Program-made: the position numbers and the translations under genes | In this document: positions 48,650 to 60,774 of the stretch, piece after piece | How positions within the stretch are numbered: the stretch's first letter is position 1 | How the letters are laid out: each line of letters begins with the position of its first letter | The notes under the pieces: generated by a model | The model's input: the letters and a program-made list of their open reading frames with translations, nothing else | Told to the model about the DNA's origin: nothing | Databases searched by the model: none | DNA from: Phoronis australis | Taxonomy: Eukaryota; Phoronida; Phoronidae | Length of the DNA stretch: 64,000 nt | NCBI GenBank assembly: GCA_002633005.1 | Contig: NMRA01000666.1 | Span: 62,001-126,000, forward strand | Direction: 5' to 3'

Positions 48650-49150
48650 CAGGGCTTGGAATTTTCCGTGGAAACGCGGATTTCCGCTTTTTTCAAAATG
48701 TGCTTTCCGCTTTTTTTATAATATTTCCGCGTAAAAAAATCGGATTTGATATAAAATTTCCGCGGCAAATTCCTTTCTTACCGCGGCGTTGCAGACGACG
48801 TTCACCTCGAAAAGCGGAAGTTGCTCTTTATGTTTCGGAGGAACGTAAATTGTCAACATTGCCGGGGCATCTGGGACAGCGTGGTGGGATTTTCAATGGC
48901 GTCTCGTGTTTTTGTTAAGCGCGGCAACAAGTACTACCGCTCTGCAGCCAAAAATGTGTGGGTTGGGAGTGGATGGGCGAGCTAAAAGGACGCAGACGCA
49001 TGCTACTGATGGTGGTAACACTCTTTTTTTTTAGTCCTCCCGATTTTTGTCGGGGAAAGGTTCACATTGACCATTTCAAGGCTGGTTATTGGGCATGATT
49101 TGGGCCGTAAAAGTTTCCGCGTTTTTTGTCATTGGTCATTCGAAGCCCTG
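48650..49150. mobile_element. MITE family D copy 1 (501 bp), 6-bp target duplication
   Basis: Left end CAGGGCTTGGAATTTTCCG, right end inverse CAGGGCTTCGAATGACC. TATGAC flanks both sides (48644-48649 and 49151-49156). TTTCCGC is repeated about five times near the left end. A short ATG frame inside (MASRVFVKRGNKYYRSAAK, stop after 30 codons) is conserved in copy 2. The superfamily is undetermined; CAGGG ends recall hAT but a 6-bp duplication is not the usual length. Confidence 0.85.
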
Positions 49151-49346
49151 TATGACGTCAACTCCCCAGTTGATTGAAGAATTGGCGATAGATGACACTC
49201 TGTTTCATGGCTCTGAAAGTTGATGCATATCATCGCTATAAATATAGAGACAGAATAATAGTATAACAGTTATTGTTAGTGGCACAAATAACCTATTTGT
49301 TGTTGGTGTAATTTGGAGACCATTTTTGCTTGTTTATTACAGGGAA

Positions 49347-52300
49347 ATGGCAAAGAGTCTGAGAAGTAAGAGAAAGAGAAAGATGCGTGCAGTCAAGCGC
49401 GAGAAAGTCTATGGTCCAAAAGAACTGCATCGTCTGAAGCAGACTATTAGCAACTTGGCTCCTGCCGCGTTAGACACAGAAATGAGAGACCTTGTTACTG
49501 GTGATTACTTTTGAATAATTTGGAATAGTCTCTGGCCCATTGTATGAACCTGATAACCTGCAATTTACTTAAAATTTTAATTTATTTGTGATTGTATTGT
49601 ATTGTATTGTATTGTATGTGTCAAAGTTAACACCCATAGATAGGGTGAGCAAACCAATATGACGGAAATTCAGCAAGAGCGAAATTTTGCCATTTTTCAT
49701 GATTTTCACAAGCTCATATCTATTAGCATACTAAGTGGTGGAAAATGAAAAGTATGCCTGTGAAATATTTAATTCTTCTTCTTTCTATTGATATCCATTA
49801 CAAAAAAATTTGGGCATTAATGAGTATTTTTAAAAATTGAAGTAAAGCAAGCGCTTCACAAATTTTTCACTCACCGGTAAGTTCTTGTGACTTTCAGTAG
49901 GGGTCAAACTTTCAGTAGGGGTCAAACTTTCAGCTGTTAAATGGCCGTTACTGAACCGATTTTAATGATATTCATATCAAACTGTTTGCTACAAAATTCT
50001 GCTTTCAATCCTGAGTGTACACTTTTTATTTTCTTGACAAAAATATGAGAAAATATACATTTTTTAATTTATGGCCTCGCCACTCTCTCACCTGGAAAAT
50101 CCTGAAAGTGTACACTCAATGTCATAATCACTTATCATGCACTAATCCATTCCTGATCAAATTTTTTCACTTTATCTCACCATTTCCATTTAGGAACACT
50201 TCTAAAAAGGTAACTAGTCATTTTTCAAGAACCATGTTGTCCTTTTCAGGGTTCAAACTAAACTCGAACCTGATTGGTCAAACATATTCAACAGAGCCAG
50301 TCAAAACTTCTCTAAATTACAAAAGATGGTCCAAACCTGGTAAAATATTTTCATTAAAATAATATAGAATACTTTTAAAATTTAATTTACTTCAATTTTG
50401 GGAATTGAGTCATTTTTTTCTATTTTCTTCAAAAATATTTTTTGTTACACTTTACTACCTCGCTGTGATCAGTTTCATTTTTAGAAAATTACATATTTCA
50501 CCAAAATTAATGTCCAGTCAATGCTGCAGTGCATCAAACATTTTAGAATACAAATATGATCTTTTTGGAATGTCACCAACACAACACCTCTCAGTTTCTG
50601 TATTATTTGATAGGAATGAAATTGATTTAAAATTCGTTGAAATTTTAGGGTCCAATTTAATTTTGTTTAATTAAAAATGCATATAACCATTTTTTGTCAT
50701 TTGGTGTGCAACTTAAGATTGTGAAAACATTTATCTTACTTGGGAAAAAAGATTAATTTGCATAACCTCACAGGTTTTTAAGTAAATAACGAAATACTCT
50801 GAAAAAGACTAGTTTTCTGGTTTTTGCTCATTTTGAATTCATTTGTTATGCAAATTTCATTTTTAGAATTATTTCAAAATCTTTTGGAGTAAAAGAAACA
50901 TGTTCACTAAACCATAGTAATTCTTGAAGTGTTTTGTCATTTTCAACGTAATAAGTTGATGGTGAATTTTTCAATTTTTGTTGTTCTTGTTCGTGCAAAA
51001 TATAATAATTTGTGGTTTGGTGTCTATGCCATGTTGTTAACCTACTTGCAAAGGACTGTCCATCTTGTTTTAACAACACTGTGAGCTATGGATTCCCAAA
51101 TATAGTTGTCTAAACTTGCCATTTTCTGTGGCCTAAAATTTCCGGGTGCCGTTTGCTGAAAAAAAGGCCATTTTTGAGGCTCTAAAATTCAAATAACTCG
51201 AGAACCGCCAAATCGATTTGAAAAATTCAAAAAGTTGTATAAACGGCATGTCTAAAGCTATAATTTAACACTCTTTTCAAGTGTTTCTAGTGAAATTTGT
51301 ATTTGGTTTTGCTCACCCCACCATAGATACATACAGAGAGAGACTTGACGTTCTACTATAAAAAGCCACAGAAGCCTGAGTCTCATGTTGTGCCATATTG
51401 TTGTGTGGAAGCTAACTGTAGACAAAGTACCGTGGTTGTAGGTGGATAAGAGACTTTGGTATATTAAATGCTAAATATTGTGAATTAGGAACAAATATGC
51501 TACTAAGTATTAGCAGGATACTTAATACTTAAATTAAGAAATTATGAGGATTTTGGTTCTTTTAATTTAAAATTAACCCTAAAGCAATATCACTGATAAT
51601 AGTACGAAAATACTTGCATTTTGGCACCAGTTCCATCATAATCGACCCAACTGTGTCAAAGTTAGATCTATTAAGACCACCGGTTTGCACTGTCAATAAC
51701 TGAGTGTTATCGTGCACAAACTAAGGAGACAATTTTCTTGAATTTGCACAAAGTAGAACGACAAATGCCAAAAATATTTCTGATCTCCATTTCTAGTACA
51801 AAAATTAGACCCAAGACCCAGATGAAGTGAGTATGAACAATTAATTATTTTTGTCAAATATTTTGAAATGTTTAGTTTGATGTCAGTCTCTGGCCTAGTG
51901 CATGCAATGTGCATAACTTAATTTGTTGTTATTACTATTGAGATTCATAACATGCATAATACAAGCACTCAAAATAGTTAACTCTGTATGCTGTATAACA
52001 TGTTCATGTTGTATACCACAGGGAAGTCTTTATAAAGAAGCTCGTTTACACACTCAGATAGATCTCCACTTGATCTTTTCTTCAGAAACTGTTCAACACT
52101 CAGTGGTCAATTTTTTGCACGTGCGCTATTGAAATTGTATGCCCGCGATTCTTATGAGTCAATTTTCTCGCAATGTGGTACTGTTAAATTCATGACTAAA
52201 AGTTGGTGTGTATTTTACTCAATATTGTTTTAATATGTCATAATGCCGAAAATATTTCTTAGCCATTTAATTTCCCATAGCTAGGCCTCGAGTGGGATTT

Positions 52301-53397
52301 AGAGGAATTGTCGGACCAGGCGCACCCAAATAGTAGACAGTTCCTCCAAATCTCACGATGGGCAATGAAGTTTTCAAACCCGCTAAACAACAATGAAAAT
52401 ATTAATTCAACCTTCGTTTTGCTTGATGATGGTCGTCCCTATATGCTGTGGATTAATCCACACGTGCGAGAATTTTCTATATAACATCACAACATGCTCG
52501 TTGCATTTTGCCGTCAAATTTATACATTTAGCTTTGATTAACTAAGGGCTGTTCCACCAAAATCTGTGTGGGAGGGGGGGAAGGCAACTGAAATAAAAAT
52601 TTATGGGTGGTTGCGTTTGACTTAAATTCAAAATGGCTGGTGGTCGTACTTCAAAAAAATTAAAATTTACAGGTCGTTGTTGTTTCATTGGGCCATAAAT
52701 GTTTGATGGTGGGTAATTTTAGTAAATTTTAAAAACAATCTGCACAGAATCAAAAACTGAAACAAAAATGCAACTTGCAAAGAGCTCAGACTTTTTCACT
52801 ACCTCCGATCTCCTCATCGGCATGCCCATAACACCATTTAACCACAGGTGCTCGAATTTCTCGATGGCTAATAACCATATATAAGAAACATATGTTTTCT
52901 TAGTAATTAATGACGTTAGTGGTGATGGAGGAACAGATAAACTCAAGCGCCTGTGCAGTCAACCACAAGAACAAAAAAAAATTACGGGTGGTTGCATTTC
53001 AAACTTATAAAAAATTACGGGTGGTAGGCTGAAGAAATAAATGAAAAATATGGGTGGTGGGTGCGAAAAAAAGGTGCCTTCCCCCCCCCTCCCATACAGA
53101 TTTTACTGGAACAGCCCTAAGTATAAGTTTGTGAAAGTACCAATTTGTTCAGCAGTTACTGTCAAATGCTCATTAAATACGAGTCATAAAGCTCATTTCT
53201 CTGCTCATTTCTCAGTGACAAGTGCAGAAGAAATCCAAGAGAAGATGGATCTCGATTCAAAATATGACAAGAAAACGAAAAAGGATGAAAATGGACACTA
53301 TCCACCTTGGATGCACCAGAGGGCCATAAAGAAACTGAAGGCAGAACTAAAGCGAAAAGATAAGAAAAAGAAAAAGAAAGGAGGGAAAAAGAAATAA
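49347..53397 (+). CDS. LLPH: LLPH, nucleolar LLP/LAPS18-like protein; exons 49347-49500 and 53216-53397
   Basis: The product is 111 residues. Exon 1 encodes MAKSLRSKRKRKMRAVKREK, nearly the invariant N-terminus of LLPH, and ends after ...EMRDLVT plus one base at a GTGATT donor. Exon 2 begins after TTTCTCAG, restores the frame (V-T-S-A-E-E-I-Q-E-K), carries the family block GHYPPWMHQRAIKKLKAE, and ends in a run of lysines (KKKKKKGGKKK). LLPH is a small basic nucleolar protein linked to ribosome biogenesis and first described in Aplysia. Human LLPH has 129 residues; the middle acidic segment is shorter here. The start is the first ATG after an acceptor at 49342. The 3.7-kb intron holds two DNA elements. 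A polyadenylation signal lies at 53990-53995. MDM1 is its divergent neighbour. Confidence 0.95.
49591..49617. repeat. (ATTGT)n microsatellite
   Basis: About five copies of the pentamer in the LLPH intron, 24 bases left of the TIR element. Confidence 0.85.
49641..51320. mobile_element. 1680-bp TIR DNA element with CCATAGA target duplication, in the LLPH intron
   Basis: Left end TAGGGTGAGCAAACCAAT, right end inverse TGGGGTGAGCAAAACCAAAT. CCATAGA flanks both ends (49634-49640 and 51321-51327). The interior is strongly AT-rich and keeps only short frames: 115 codons (+, 50015-50362) and 77 codons (-, 50846-51079). No transposase motif was recognised, so it is non-autonomous or decayed. A 7-bp duplication does not identify the superfamily by itself. 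Confidence 0.75.
52546..53117. mobile_element. PIF/Harbinger-like MITE, TAA target duplication
   Basis: The ends GGGCTGTTCCA and TGGAACAGCCC are inverted repeats, with similarity running on for about 40 bp (AAAATCTGT, then GGGAGGGGGGG). TAA flanks both sides (52543-52545 and 53118-53120), the 3-bp TWA duplication of PIF/Harbinger elements. Internal AAATTACGGGTGGTTG-like repeats occur several times. It ends 98 bases before LLPH exon 2. Confidence 0.75.
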
Positions 53398-54365
53398 CTG
53401 TGGCAGAAAGAATTTATTTTTGTAAAAATATTTGGAAGCCTGTTCTTGCAGCTCAACTTGCCTTACAAGACTGTGCAAGTTGGTGCCTGTGAACCGTTAG
53501 TGTTGGCTCATGGCTTGTTTCCTTAGGGAAGGAACATTTTTATGGAATGTGCAAGTCAGTAGAGCAGTTTTTTTGTTGCCAACTCTGTCTTGCATCGTAA
53601 TAGTTCATAAAAATTATGACAAATGGGTGGAGCAGCTCACAGCAGGACCCAGGGTTTAATCTTCTAACTCAGATTTGAGTTGGTCCCAACCATGCTGCAC
53701 TATTCAAGTGCAAATTTGTAGATCAGTTCAACTTGTCATTTTTTGAGCGGAGTTCTGAGTACACAAATTAGACCCAGGGCCCAGGTAATGACCAAGTGGT
53801 GATACATCACAACTGATCACTCCTGCATCGATAATTCGAATGCCTTTTGAACAAGACGTTACCTTGTACATGCAGTGAGTGGACGCGTAAGGAAAAACTT
53901 GTCTTTAATTAAGGTGCAAAGAAGCCATTTCTGGAACATGACTTATTACCTTCAGTATCTTTGTTAACAGAGATTGGAACATCAGATTCAATAAAAAAAA
54001 CTGCCAACTCATGGGTAATGCTACCTTTTTAGTTCATTTTTGTTTCATAACAAGGACATACATTGGAATTTGTCATTATTTGCTTCCTTTTAAGTTAGAG
54101 AATCTATGAATGTGAGAACGCAGACTGAGGTTGTTCGAAAAAGACATTGTTTGTGCACCCCTTGGCTACTTCTTCAGGGTCATCGTTATAGTTACGAGTT
54201 GAGTGGCATAAATCTGGATAGATCATTGAAGGGGATTTGACATTTTTTGTGTTATTGACGTGATGTTATTTTAATGGAACTGTGTGTAGATCATAGTGTG
54301 GAGGTATTTGCTTTAGATGAAGCACCTCAGTCGCCAAGATTTCAACAGGTGCACAGAGTTATAGT
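53398..54365 (+). other. LLPH: LLPH 3' UTR and downstream spacer
   Basis: No coding signal. AATAAA at 53990-53995 is followed by A-rich sequence and would give a 3' UTR of about 600 bases. Confidence 0.55.
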
Positions 54366-54854
54366 CAGGGCTTGGAATTTTCCGCGGAAACACGGATTTC
54401 CGCTTTTTTGAAATGTGCTTTCCGCTTTTTTTATAATATTTCCGCGTAAAAAAATCGGATTTGATATGAAATTTCCGCGGCAAATTCCTTTCTTACCGCG
54501 GCGTTGCAGACGACGTTCACCTCGGAAAGCGGAAGTCTTTATGTTTCGGAGGAATGTAAATTGTCAACATTGCCGGGGCATCTGGGTAAAGCGTGGTGTG
54601 ATTTTCAATGGCGGCTCGTGTTGTTAAGCGCGGCGCCAAATACTACCGCTCTGCAGCCAAATTTGTGTGGGTTGGGAGTGGACGGGCGAGCTAAAAGGAC
54701 GCAGATGCATGCTACTGATGGTGGTTTTTTTTTTTTTTTTTTTTTTTTTNTGTCGCGGAAAGGTTCACATTGACCATTTCAAAGGCTGGTTATCGGGCAT
54801 GATTTGGGCCGTAAAAGTTTCCGCGTTTTTTGTCATTGGTCATTCCAAGCCCTG
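54366..54854. mobile_element. MITE family D copy 2 (489 bp), 6-bp target duplication
   Basis: Same orientation as 48650-49150 and very similar throughout. Ends CAGGGCTTGGAATTTTCCG and inverse CAGGGCTTGGAATGACC. TATAGT flanks both sides (54360-54365 and 54855-54860). A T run with an N at 54750 lies where copy 1 has a shorter T tract; the true length is uncertain. Confidence 0.88.
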
Positions 54855-54860
54855 TATAGT

Positions 54861-56662
54861 TCAAATTTGAGTAATCAAACCCACCCCTCCCCGCACATGT
54901 TGCAATCCCTTATAAGTTTTCCACACAACCCTTTGTGTATCATGTGACTGGTAGTGTCTATATAAGGCGGAGCTTACCAGTGTTTTCTCAGCTAATGTAT
55001 AACTGAAAGTCCTTGCTGAAAGACTGTTGTACATTCATGTAATTTGTATGTTTAGGGTTTATTTGAACTAATCACAACAGTAACATAAACCATGTAATGC
55101 ATAAACATATTAAATACATGTATTATTACTATAAGTTACCATGTTTGCAATTTTCCATCCGTCAGAGTAATCGTTCTTTACTCCCTAAACACAATGTTAT
55201 ACCGAAAGTTGAAAGTGAACTACACGATGTACAAAAAGTGAACAGTTTTTACATAAATTACAAAAAACAATTCATCATCTGTCCCACTAAAAGCATATCT
55301 ATGGGTTATTTGAAAGCAAGAAACCCGACATGCTCCTGCGTATGTATTTGTTGTGTATTAATTAGACATGTTTGCCACTATATAATTGGCAACCATGAAG
55401 AGATTGATAGGTTTTGAAATTTAACGAAGTTACAAGAAAGCTTCATCTACAAGACATTACTGTAGCCATCCATTTCTTAGGCAAGTTGATACAAATAACC
55501 AGTAGGTTTCTCAGATGCTGTTTGTTTGTAGAGTACTGGACACAGCAGCGGATCAAGATAAATTTCAAGACAATTGCAAGATTAAATTCCACTTTTCAAC
55601 AATGTTGCATTCATCTGATTTGGAGAGGGTTTACCAGACATATTCCAACACTAGAGAATAACAAAGACAAAAAATCAGTCTACGGGGCGTAATAGGATCC
55701 TTTTGTCCACTGCTATTCCAGCTAAGATTCTACATCCCAAGGTAGGAGCTGCAGTATGAAATTCTGACCCTCACACATGCGCCGCAAATGCATGCCCTGA
55801 ATTTGCGGGTCTGCTATTAGTTTTAAAGAGCCACTGTTGTGGAATCATTTCCTTTTCTCAAGATTTTCAGCAAAAAATTCATGGTTATCTTAAATTCTTA
55901 GTAATGTGGTCTGCACTGTACACTCTAGTCATAAAACAGCAACTGGGGGAGATTAAATTATTTGTAACAACTGAACATAGATAATTATTTTTCAGCAAAA
56001 TAACTGATGAATTCTATTTCATATTTGTCAACACCACAAGTAATACATCCAAAGGACAGTTCTGAGCATTCAATTGGACATCAAGAGTAAATAGTACACA
56101 CTTGGACAGACTAGTATTGTTAAGAAATGAATGCATTTCTCACATTTCAACCAGCTGAATACTGACTTCACGAAGGACAGTGGTGAAATGGAAACCAAGC
56201 CCTCCATCACCATTTCCACATCTATTTCCTAGCTGTAGACATGCTTTAGCCACACTGACTGGTACAGTACAAGCCAAAAGTAATAGGACAAAATGACGGT
56301 TCCCTTGACGACGGCTAATTCTAGTCATCACTGTTACAATTAAGGCAAAATTCTTGTCGCAAAACGTCTAAGCCACTTGACGAACTCTCTTCTCAATTTC
56401 CCTTCATTCTTCGTCATCACAGGGAACTGCGATTACTTTGTCTGAATACTTATGGCAAGTAATGTACTGATCAATTTGAACATATCCAATGGTGACAAGG
56501 CGAACAAACGTTATCCATTCCTCTGAAAGCCATGCTCTTCAAAAGCCATTATGACCGTGTTATGGCGTCGGTCGCCGTACAAACTGCTGAATATCTATCA
56601 GACAAGAGTAGATCTCGAAATGTTCCGTCAGTCTCTCTAAGTTTTCTTGCTAGTATGACATT
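54861..56662. other. Spacer between LLPH and ARL8; no gene recognised
   Basis: AT-rich; the right part should be the 3' UTR of ARL8, which reads leftward. No domain, RNA gene or transposon end was found. Confidence 0.45.
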
Positions 56663-59600
56663 TCACCGACTCCCCGACTTGGAATGCTGGATCAACCACT
56701 GGAGTGTTATATCTGCAACAAAGCAATACTGCATAAGCACGCGAGTTGAGTTAACACTAAGTATTAAATAGCTTAAGTTTTGCATAAAAGAACCAAAAGT
56801 GTTGGAATAAATAAAAGCGAGACCGCACATCCCGGCATCACAACTAGTTTAACCGTGACGTTGGGACACACATGTATTTCAATGGCAAGTTTTCTTTTTC
56901 ATTTCAGTTTGATTTTGCTTTAATTGTCAGAAGTAAGATGAGTTAACATGTTGTTAGTAAGTTTAGAGCTATTGCACTGTCTGTGTGGAACTCGTACTCT
57001 GTACTATTTCCCAGCAATACCAAGTTCTCTCTTTATTTTAACTCACAAATTGTATTGCATTATCACTTGTTCTGTCCCTAATCAAGGTTTAGTCGATATC
57101 AGCAGCTATCCAGTGCCCTCCTGATTTGTAATCGGGTACATATCTTTTATAATGACAAAAAGGTGATGACCAGTAGCTGAACAGTCCAGGAAGTGTTAGA
57201 GATACAATTGTGAAAATGGTCAAAATTTAAAAATCTCCAACAAGAAAAACCTTACAGCTCCCAGAGCGTGCGAAGCCATTTTTCAAACCATGGTTTTGGT
57301 TCACGTTTTGCAGGGGGATGGATGGGAACCTGTATATTTTGGTTCTTTAGACACGGTCAAGAGTTAGAATCCTTAGTTACATGTGGCATCACTACGAACC
57401 AGATCGAGACAGTTCACTAATTTCTTTCCAAGATTAACCATTGTTAACTCAATTTACTCAAGCCTGAGCTTGGCCACTTGCGCATGACCTAGATAGTGAT
57501 GCCTGAGATATCATTAATGGCACAAAGCACACTTTCAGATGCCACAAATTTGTCAACTTCAAAACATTAATTAAAACCAGCCAACTTTCCATCATAAAAG
57601 ACAACCAATTGGAGAAATGGAGTCAATCTGTTAATTGGTCAAACTGAAGATGATTTCAGGGCTTTGAAAAAACCAAAAGACCTTTACTGCTTCCTATCAG
57701 ACTGTACAAGTTGGCTTGTCACGTGTCGCCATTTTATGCAGCAAGCATGTTCTAAATGAATGATACGACTCAGTTCTTAGCAAACTCAGAAACCACTTTT
57801 CATCTATTTAAGAAACAAAATGAGACTAATTTTAAATGGTAAGTGGTCTATATCAAGAGCTTACTTCTTGGACAGAACCCTGCTTTATTGTCAAATTAAG
57901 CAAATTTTGACAGTTTCACAACTCAAAATGCCTACAAGGATCTTCTTGTCACGAGTGAAAAGTGTTGAAGAAGTTAAAAACCCGCCTTTCAACACGAAAA
58001 ACGATGTCTACTTTAGACGACTTACCATCATAAACTTGGTCTCAAATTGTTCCTTAGTCAAATTGAAGGTGGTTTCATGGCTTTGAAAAAAAAACAGCGA
58101 TTCGTTATTGCTCGAGAATAGACTCTACATGCACTGAGCATGGTTTTGAAGAATAACAAATTGTCAATTCTTTGCAAAAACAGAAATCGCTTCTCATCCA
58201 AGTAAGAAACAAGTTGAGACCAATTTTATAGCATCAAGCAGTCCAAAATCAAAGTTCATCTCTTGGATGTACTGCTGCTTCATAGTTTATTTAAAACTTG
58301 TCTAACCTCAGAACATAAACCTGCATCTCATCCAAAGATTCAACTTTTGAATGTACACCACTTACCACATATTGGTCTTAACGTGATGAGAATTGATTTC
58401 TGGGCTTCCAAAGGACGGACAGTTTAACATTCCTTGAGACCATGCTTAGTATAACCAATGACACCATGGCAAGCTAACTTGTAGGTAAATAATCAATTGT
58501 TAAGTTTTTTGAAGCCCTGAGATCACCTCCATTTTTACTAAGGAACAATTTGAGGCCAATTTCACGATGGTAAGTGGTCTGAACCAAAAGTTTTTCATGA
58601 CAGAAGGGTTTGTACTAATTGTCACTTTAAATGGCCGCATACCTATATTGTCTTTTTCTTTGCAAGATATTGAGTAACAGCATATTTCCCGGTCTTGGAT
58701 AGCCGATAAATTCCTGGAAAAGAGCAGGTCATTGCGCACATTTAATGACTCCGTCAAATCTACCAGCAGTGAATTATATTAGTACAAGCCAAATATATCT
58801 GGTAAAGTGGCTTTTACTGAAATGGCTCCTTATTTCAGCTACTTTGGCAGCGAATAATGCTGGTGATCAGCTGTCATGCCGGCAAACTTTGTTTGCGCTC
58901 AGTCATAACGTGGAATTCCGGATCATTCTGTCCAATCAGTTTTGGAATTTGCATGAAACACTTGACAGAATGTTCCGTAACCCATGCAGTAGGCTAACAA
59001 GCAGTTCACCAACCCTGAATCCAAAGTGTTAGAAGCCTGTTTATTTTGAATGTAACATTTAGTGTGAGTCGTACATATATCACACTCTCATTACTTCAAA
59101 TATTGACATGCATGTGTTAAAATTCCGATTGCATGAAGGAATGTATCTACAAAATGACACGCCGAATAAAACTGCACAGAAATCAAGAACTTTGTATGTA
59201 TTTGCCAGACCTGCACAAAAATCCTACAAGTTCGATTTGAACTCTAACTTAGAGTACATAGATTGAACTAGATTGAGTAATTTGAATCTAGCTGTTATCG
59301 ACCTTGGATTATGTACAATCTTCCAAATCATTACGTACTCATACAAAAATCAAAGACGCATTCAAAGCTTCTACAAAAGTAGGACAGGAAAAGGTCAAAA
59401 CTTAGATGGAGGTCGAGCCCAGGTAATATATTTCGGACCCTGTAATACTTATGTTCCCTCACCTCTTTCCAATGCATACTTACATGCGTTCAGTCAGCTC
59501 TTTTTCACCTATTCCTTTCACACACCACACTCACACTCACTTTTTCAATTTCTTTTCACCAAACCCTCCACAGCCCATACACACAATCTATTTTATCATT

Positions 59601-60530
59601 CATATTTCGTCTAACCCCACTACACACCCTATTCACATGCATTTATTGGTCTCTAATACACTGTATCGTCTAACCGTTCTCCACCTCAAACTCACATGCA
59701 TCAGTCCCTAACTTCCTCTAACACCTCTACACACCCTACTCACATCCATTCTGTCGGTCCCTAATATTCTCTAAACCCTCTCCACTTCAAACTCACAGTC
59801 CCTAATTTCCCGTCAACCCCCAACACACCCTACTCACATGCGTTCTATCAGTTCCTTTTCGTCTAAAGCACCGGGCAAGTCACGCTTGTTGCCTAGCACA
59901 AGTATGGGAATGCCCTGAAGCTGCGGCTTGTCTAGCAGACTGTGTAGCTCATTCCGTGATGCTTCTATCTTCTCATGGTCGGCCGCATCCACCATGTAGC
60001 TACAACAGATACGTGCACATTTATTATTAGACAGACAGACCTCAACCAAATACCAAGTACCCAACTTCATCATGGAAGAAGGGGTGAACACTTGAAATAT
60101 GAACACTTGAAATATAAACACTTGAAATATGAACACTAAGCCCATTCTTTCAATAAGAAGTCAATGTCAATGGAAAACAATCTACACCACAGTAAAATCC
60201 TACCGATTTAGGATGCAATATGACAGACAAGTGAAATTTTAATTCCTCATTTTTTCACAAAGGATGTGTATAATCGACTTAATACTTTACTAAATCGCTA
60301 TTTGCCTACCACTAAATGTGTCCTGAATTCACCAGATTTTATCAAAATGTTCTGTGAAAATGAGAAAGCCCTATTACCACAACTTCCTTGACAAAGTGAG
60401 ATATCATGAATGACTGTTTTGGATACCACTAGTAAAACCCACTGCAGCATGCTTACACAATGGCGTTAACTCCTCGGCAGTATCTTTCCCACATACTACG
60501 GAATCTTGGCTGTCCTCCGATATCCCACAA
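56663..60530 (-). CDS. ARL8: ARL8, Arf-like small GTPase of lysosomes (3' part; start lies beyond the window)
   Basis: Exons on the minus strand: 60457-60530, 59838-59999, 58643-58713 and 56663-56712, with matching phases at every join. They encode the last 118 residues of a protein that is about 186 long in the family. Visible are the switch II region [18 protein letters not shown], then [18 protein letters not shown], the guanine-binding [13 protein letters not shown], the SCKE motif in [13 protein letters not shown], and the tail [15 protein letters not shown]. The P-loop, switch I and acetylated N-terminal helix are in exons to the right of 64000; I searched 60531-64000 and found none. 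ARL8 recruits kinesin and the HOPS complex to lysosomes. Similarity to human ARL8A/B is very high. A tandem array of splice-site copies sits next to the donor at 59837. Confidence 0.95.
57590..58580. repeat. Cluster of degenerate ~200-250 bp inverted-repeat units in an ARL8 intron
   Basis: A motif close to GGAACAATTTGAGRCCAATT, followed by GATGGTAAGTGGTCT, recurs on both strands: forward at about 57815-57850, 58208-58240 and 58540-58582, inverted at about 58010-58060 and, more weakly, 58360-58390. GGGCTTTGAAAA-like blocks accompany it. This fits two or three copies of one TIR element placed in series. Confidence 0.5.
59475..59862. repeat. Minisatellite of exon/intron-boundary copies beside ARL8 exon 59838-59999
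   Basis: Units of roughly 60-100 bp repeat the sequence of the exon's own 3' edge and donor. TACTCACATGCGTTCTATCA at 59831-59850 is the real boundary. Look-alikes are TACTTACATGCGTTCAGTCA (about 59479), TATTCACATGCATTTATTGG (59630), AACTCACATGCATCAGTCCC (59689) and TACTCACATCCATTCTGTCG (59737). Confidence 0.75.
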
Positions 60531-60606
60531 CTGAAACAAAAACATTAAAAACAATGAAAATTCTTGTTTCTTGCCCACATTAAAACATAATGATCAGATA
60601 ATACAT

Positions 60607-60695
60607 GCCCGAATTTTGAGAGCCAGTTTTCGTCATTGAAAAACGGGCATCAAACTGGTTCTTAAAATATGGGCACATTGTATCCAGCTATTGCC
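60607..60695. mobile_element. Hairpin MITE, family C copy 2
   Basis: ATTTTGAGAGCCAGTTTTC at the left, CATCAAACTGGTTCTTAAAA at the right; same layout as 31336-31445 but more diverged. Confidence 0.7.
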
Positions 60696-60774
60696 CACCC
60701 AAGTCCAGGATGGTATCTCCACGCACCAGATTCCACCCAGATTCAGGCTTGAAATTTAACCAAAAATAAATTTA

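Noticed and set aside
48700-48918. 72-codon frame in the MITE at 48650
   Set aside because: Runs through the inverted-terminal region of a non-autonomous element and has no protein character.
59451-59711. 86-codon frame rich in H, T, P and F
   Set aside because: It is a translation of the CA/CT-rich minisatellite.
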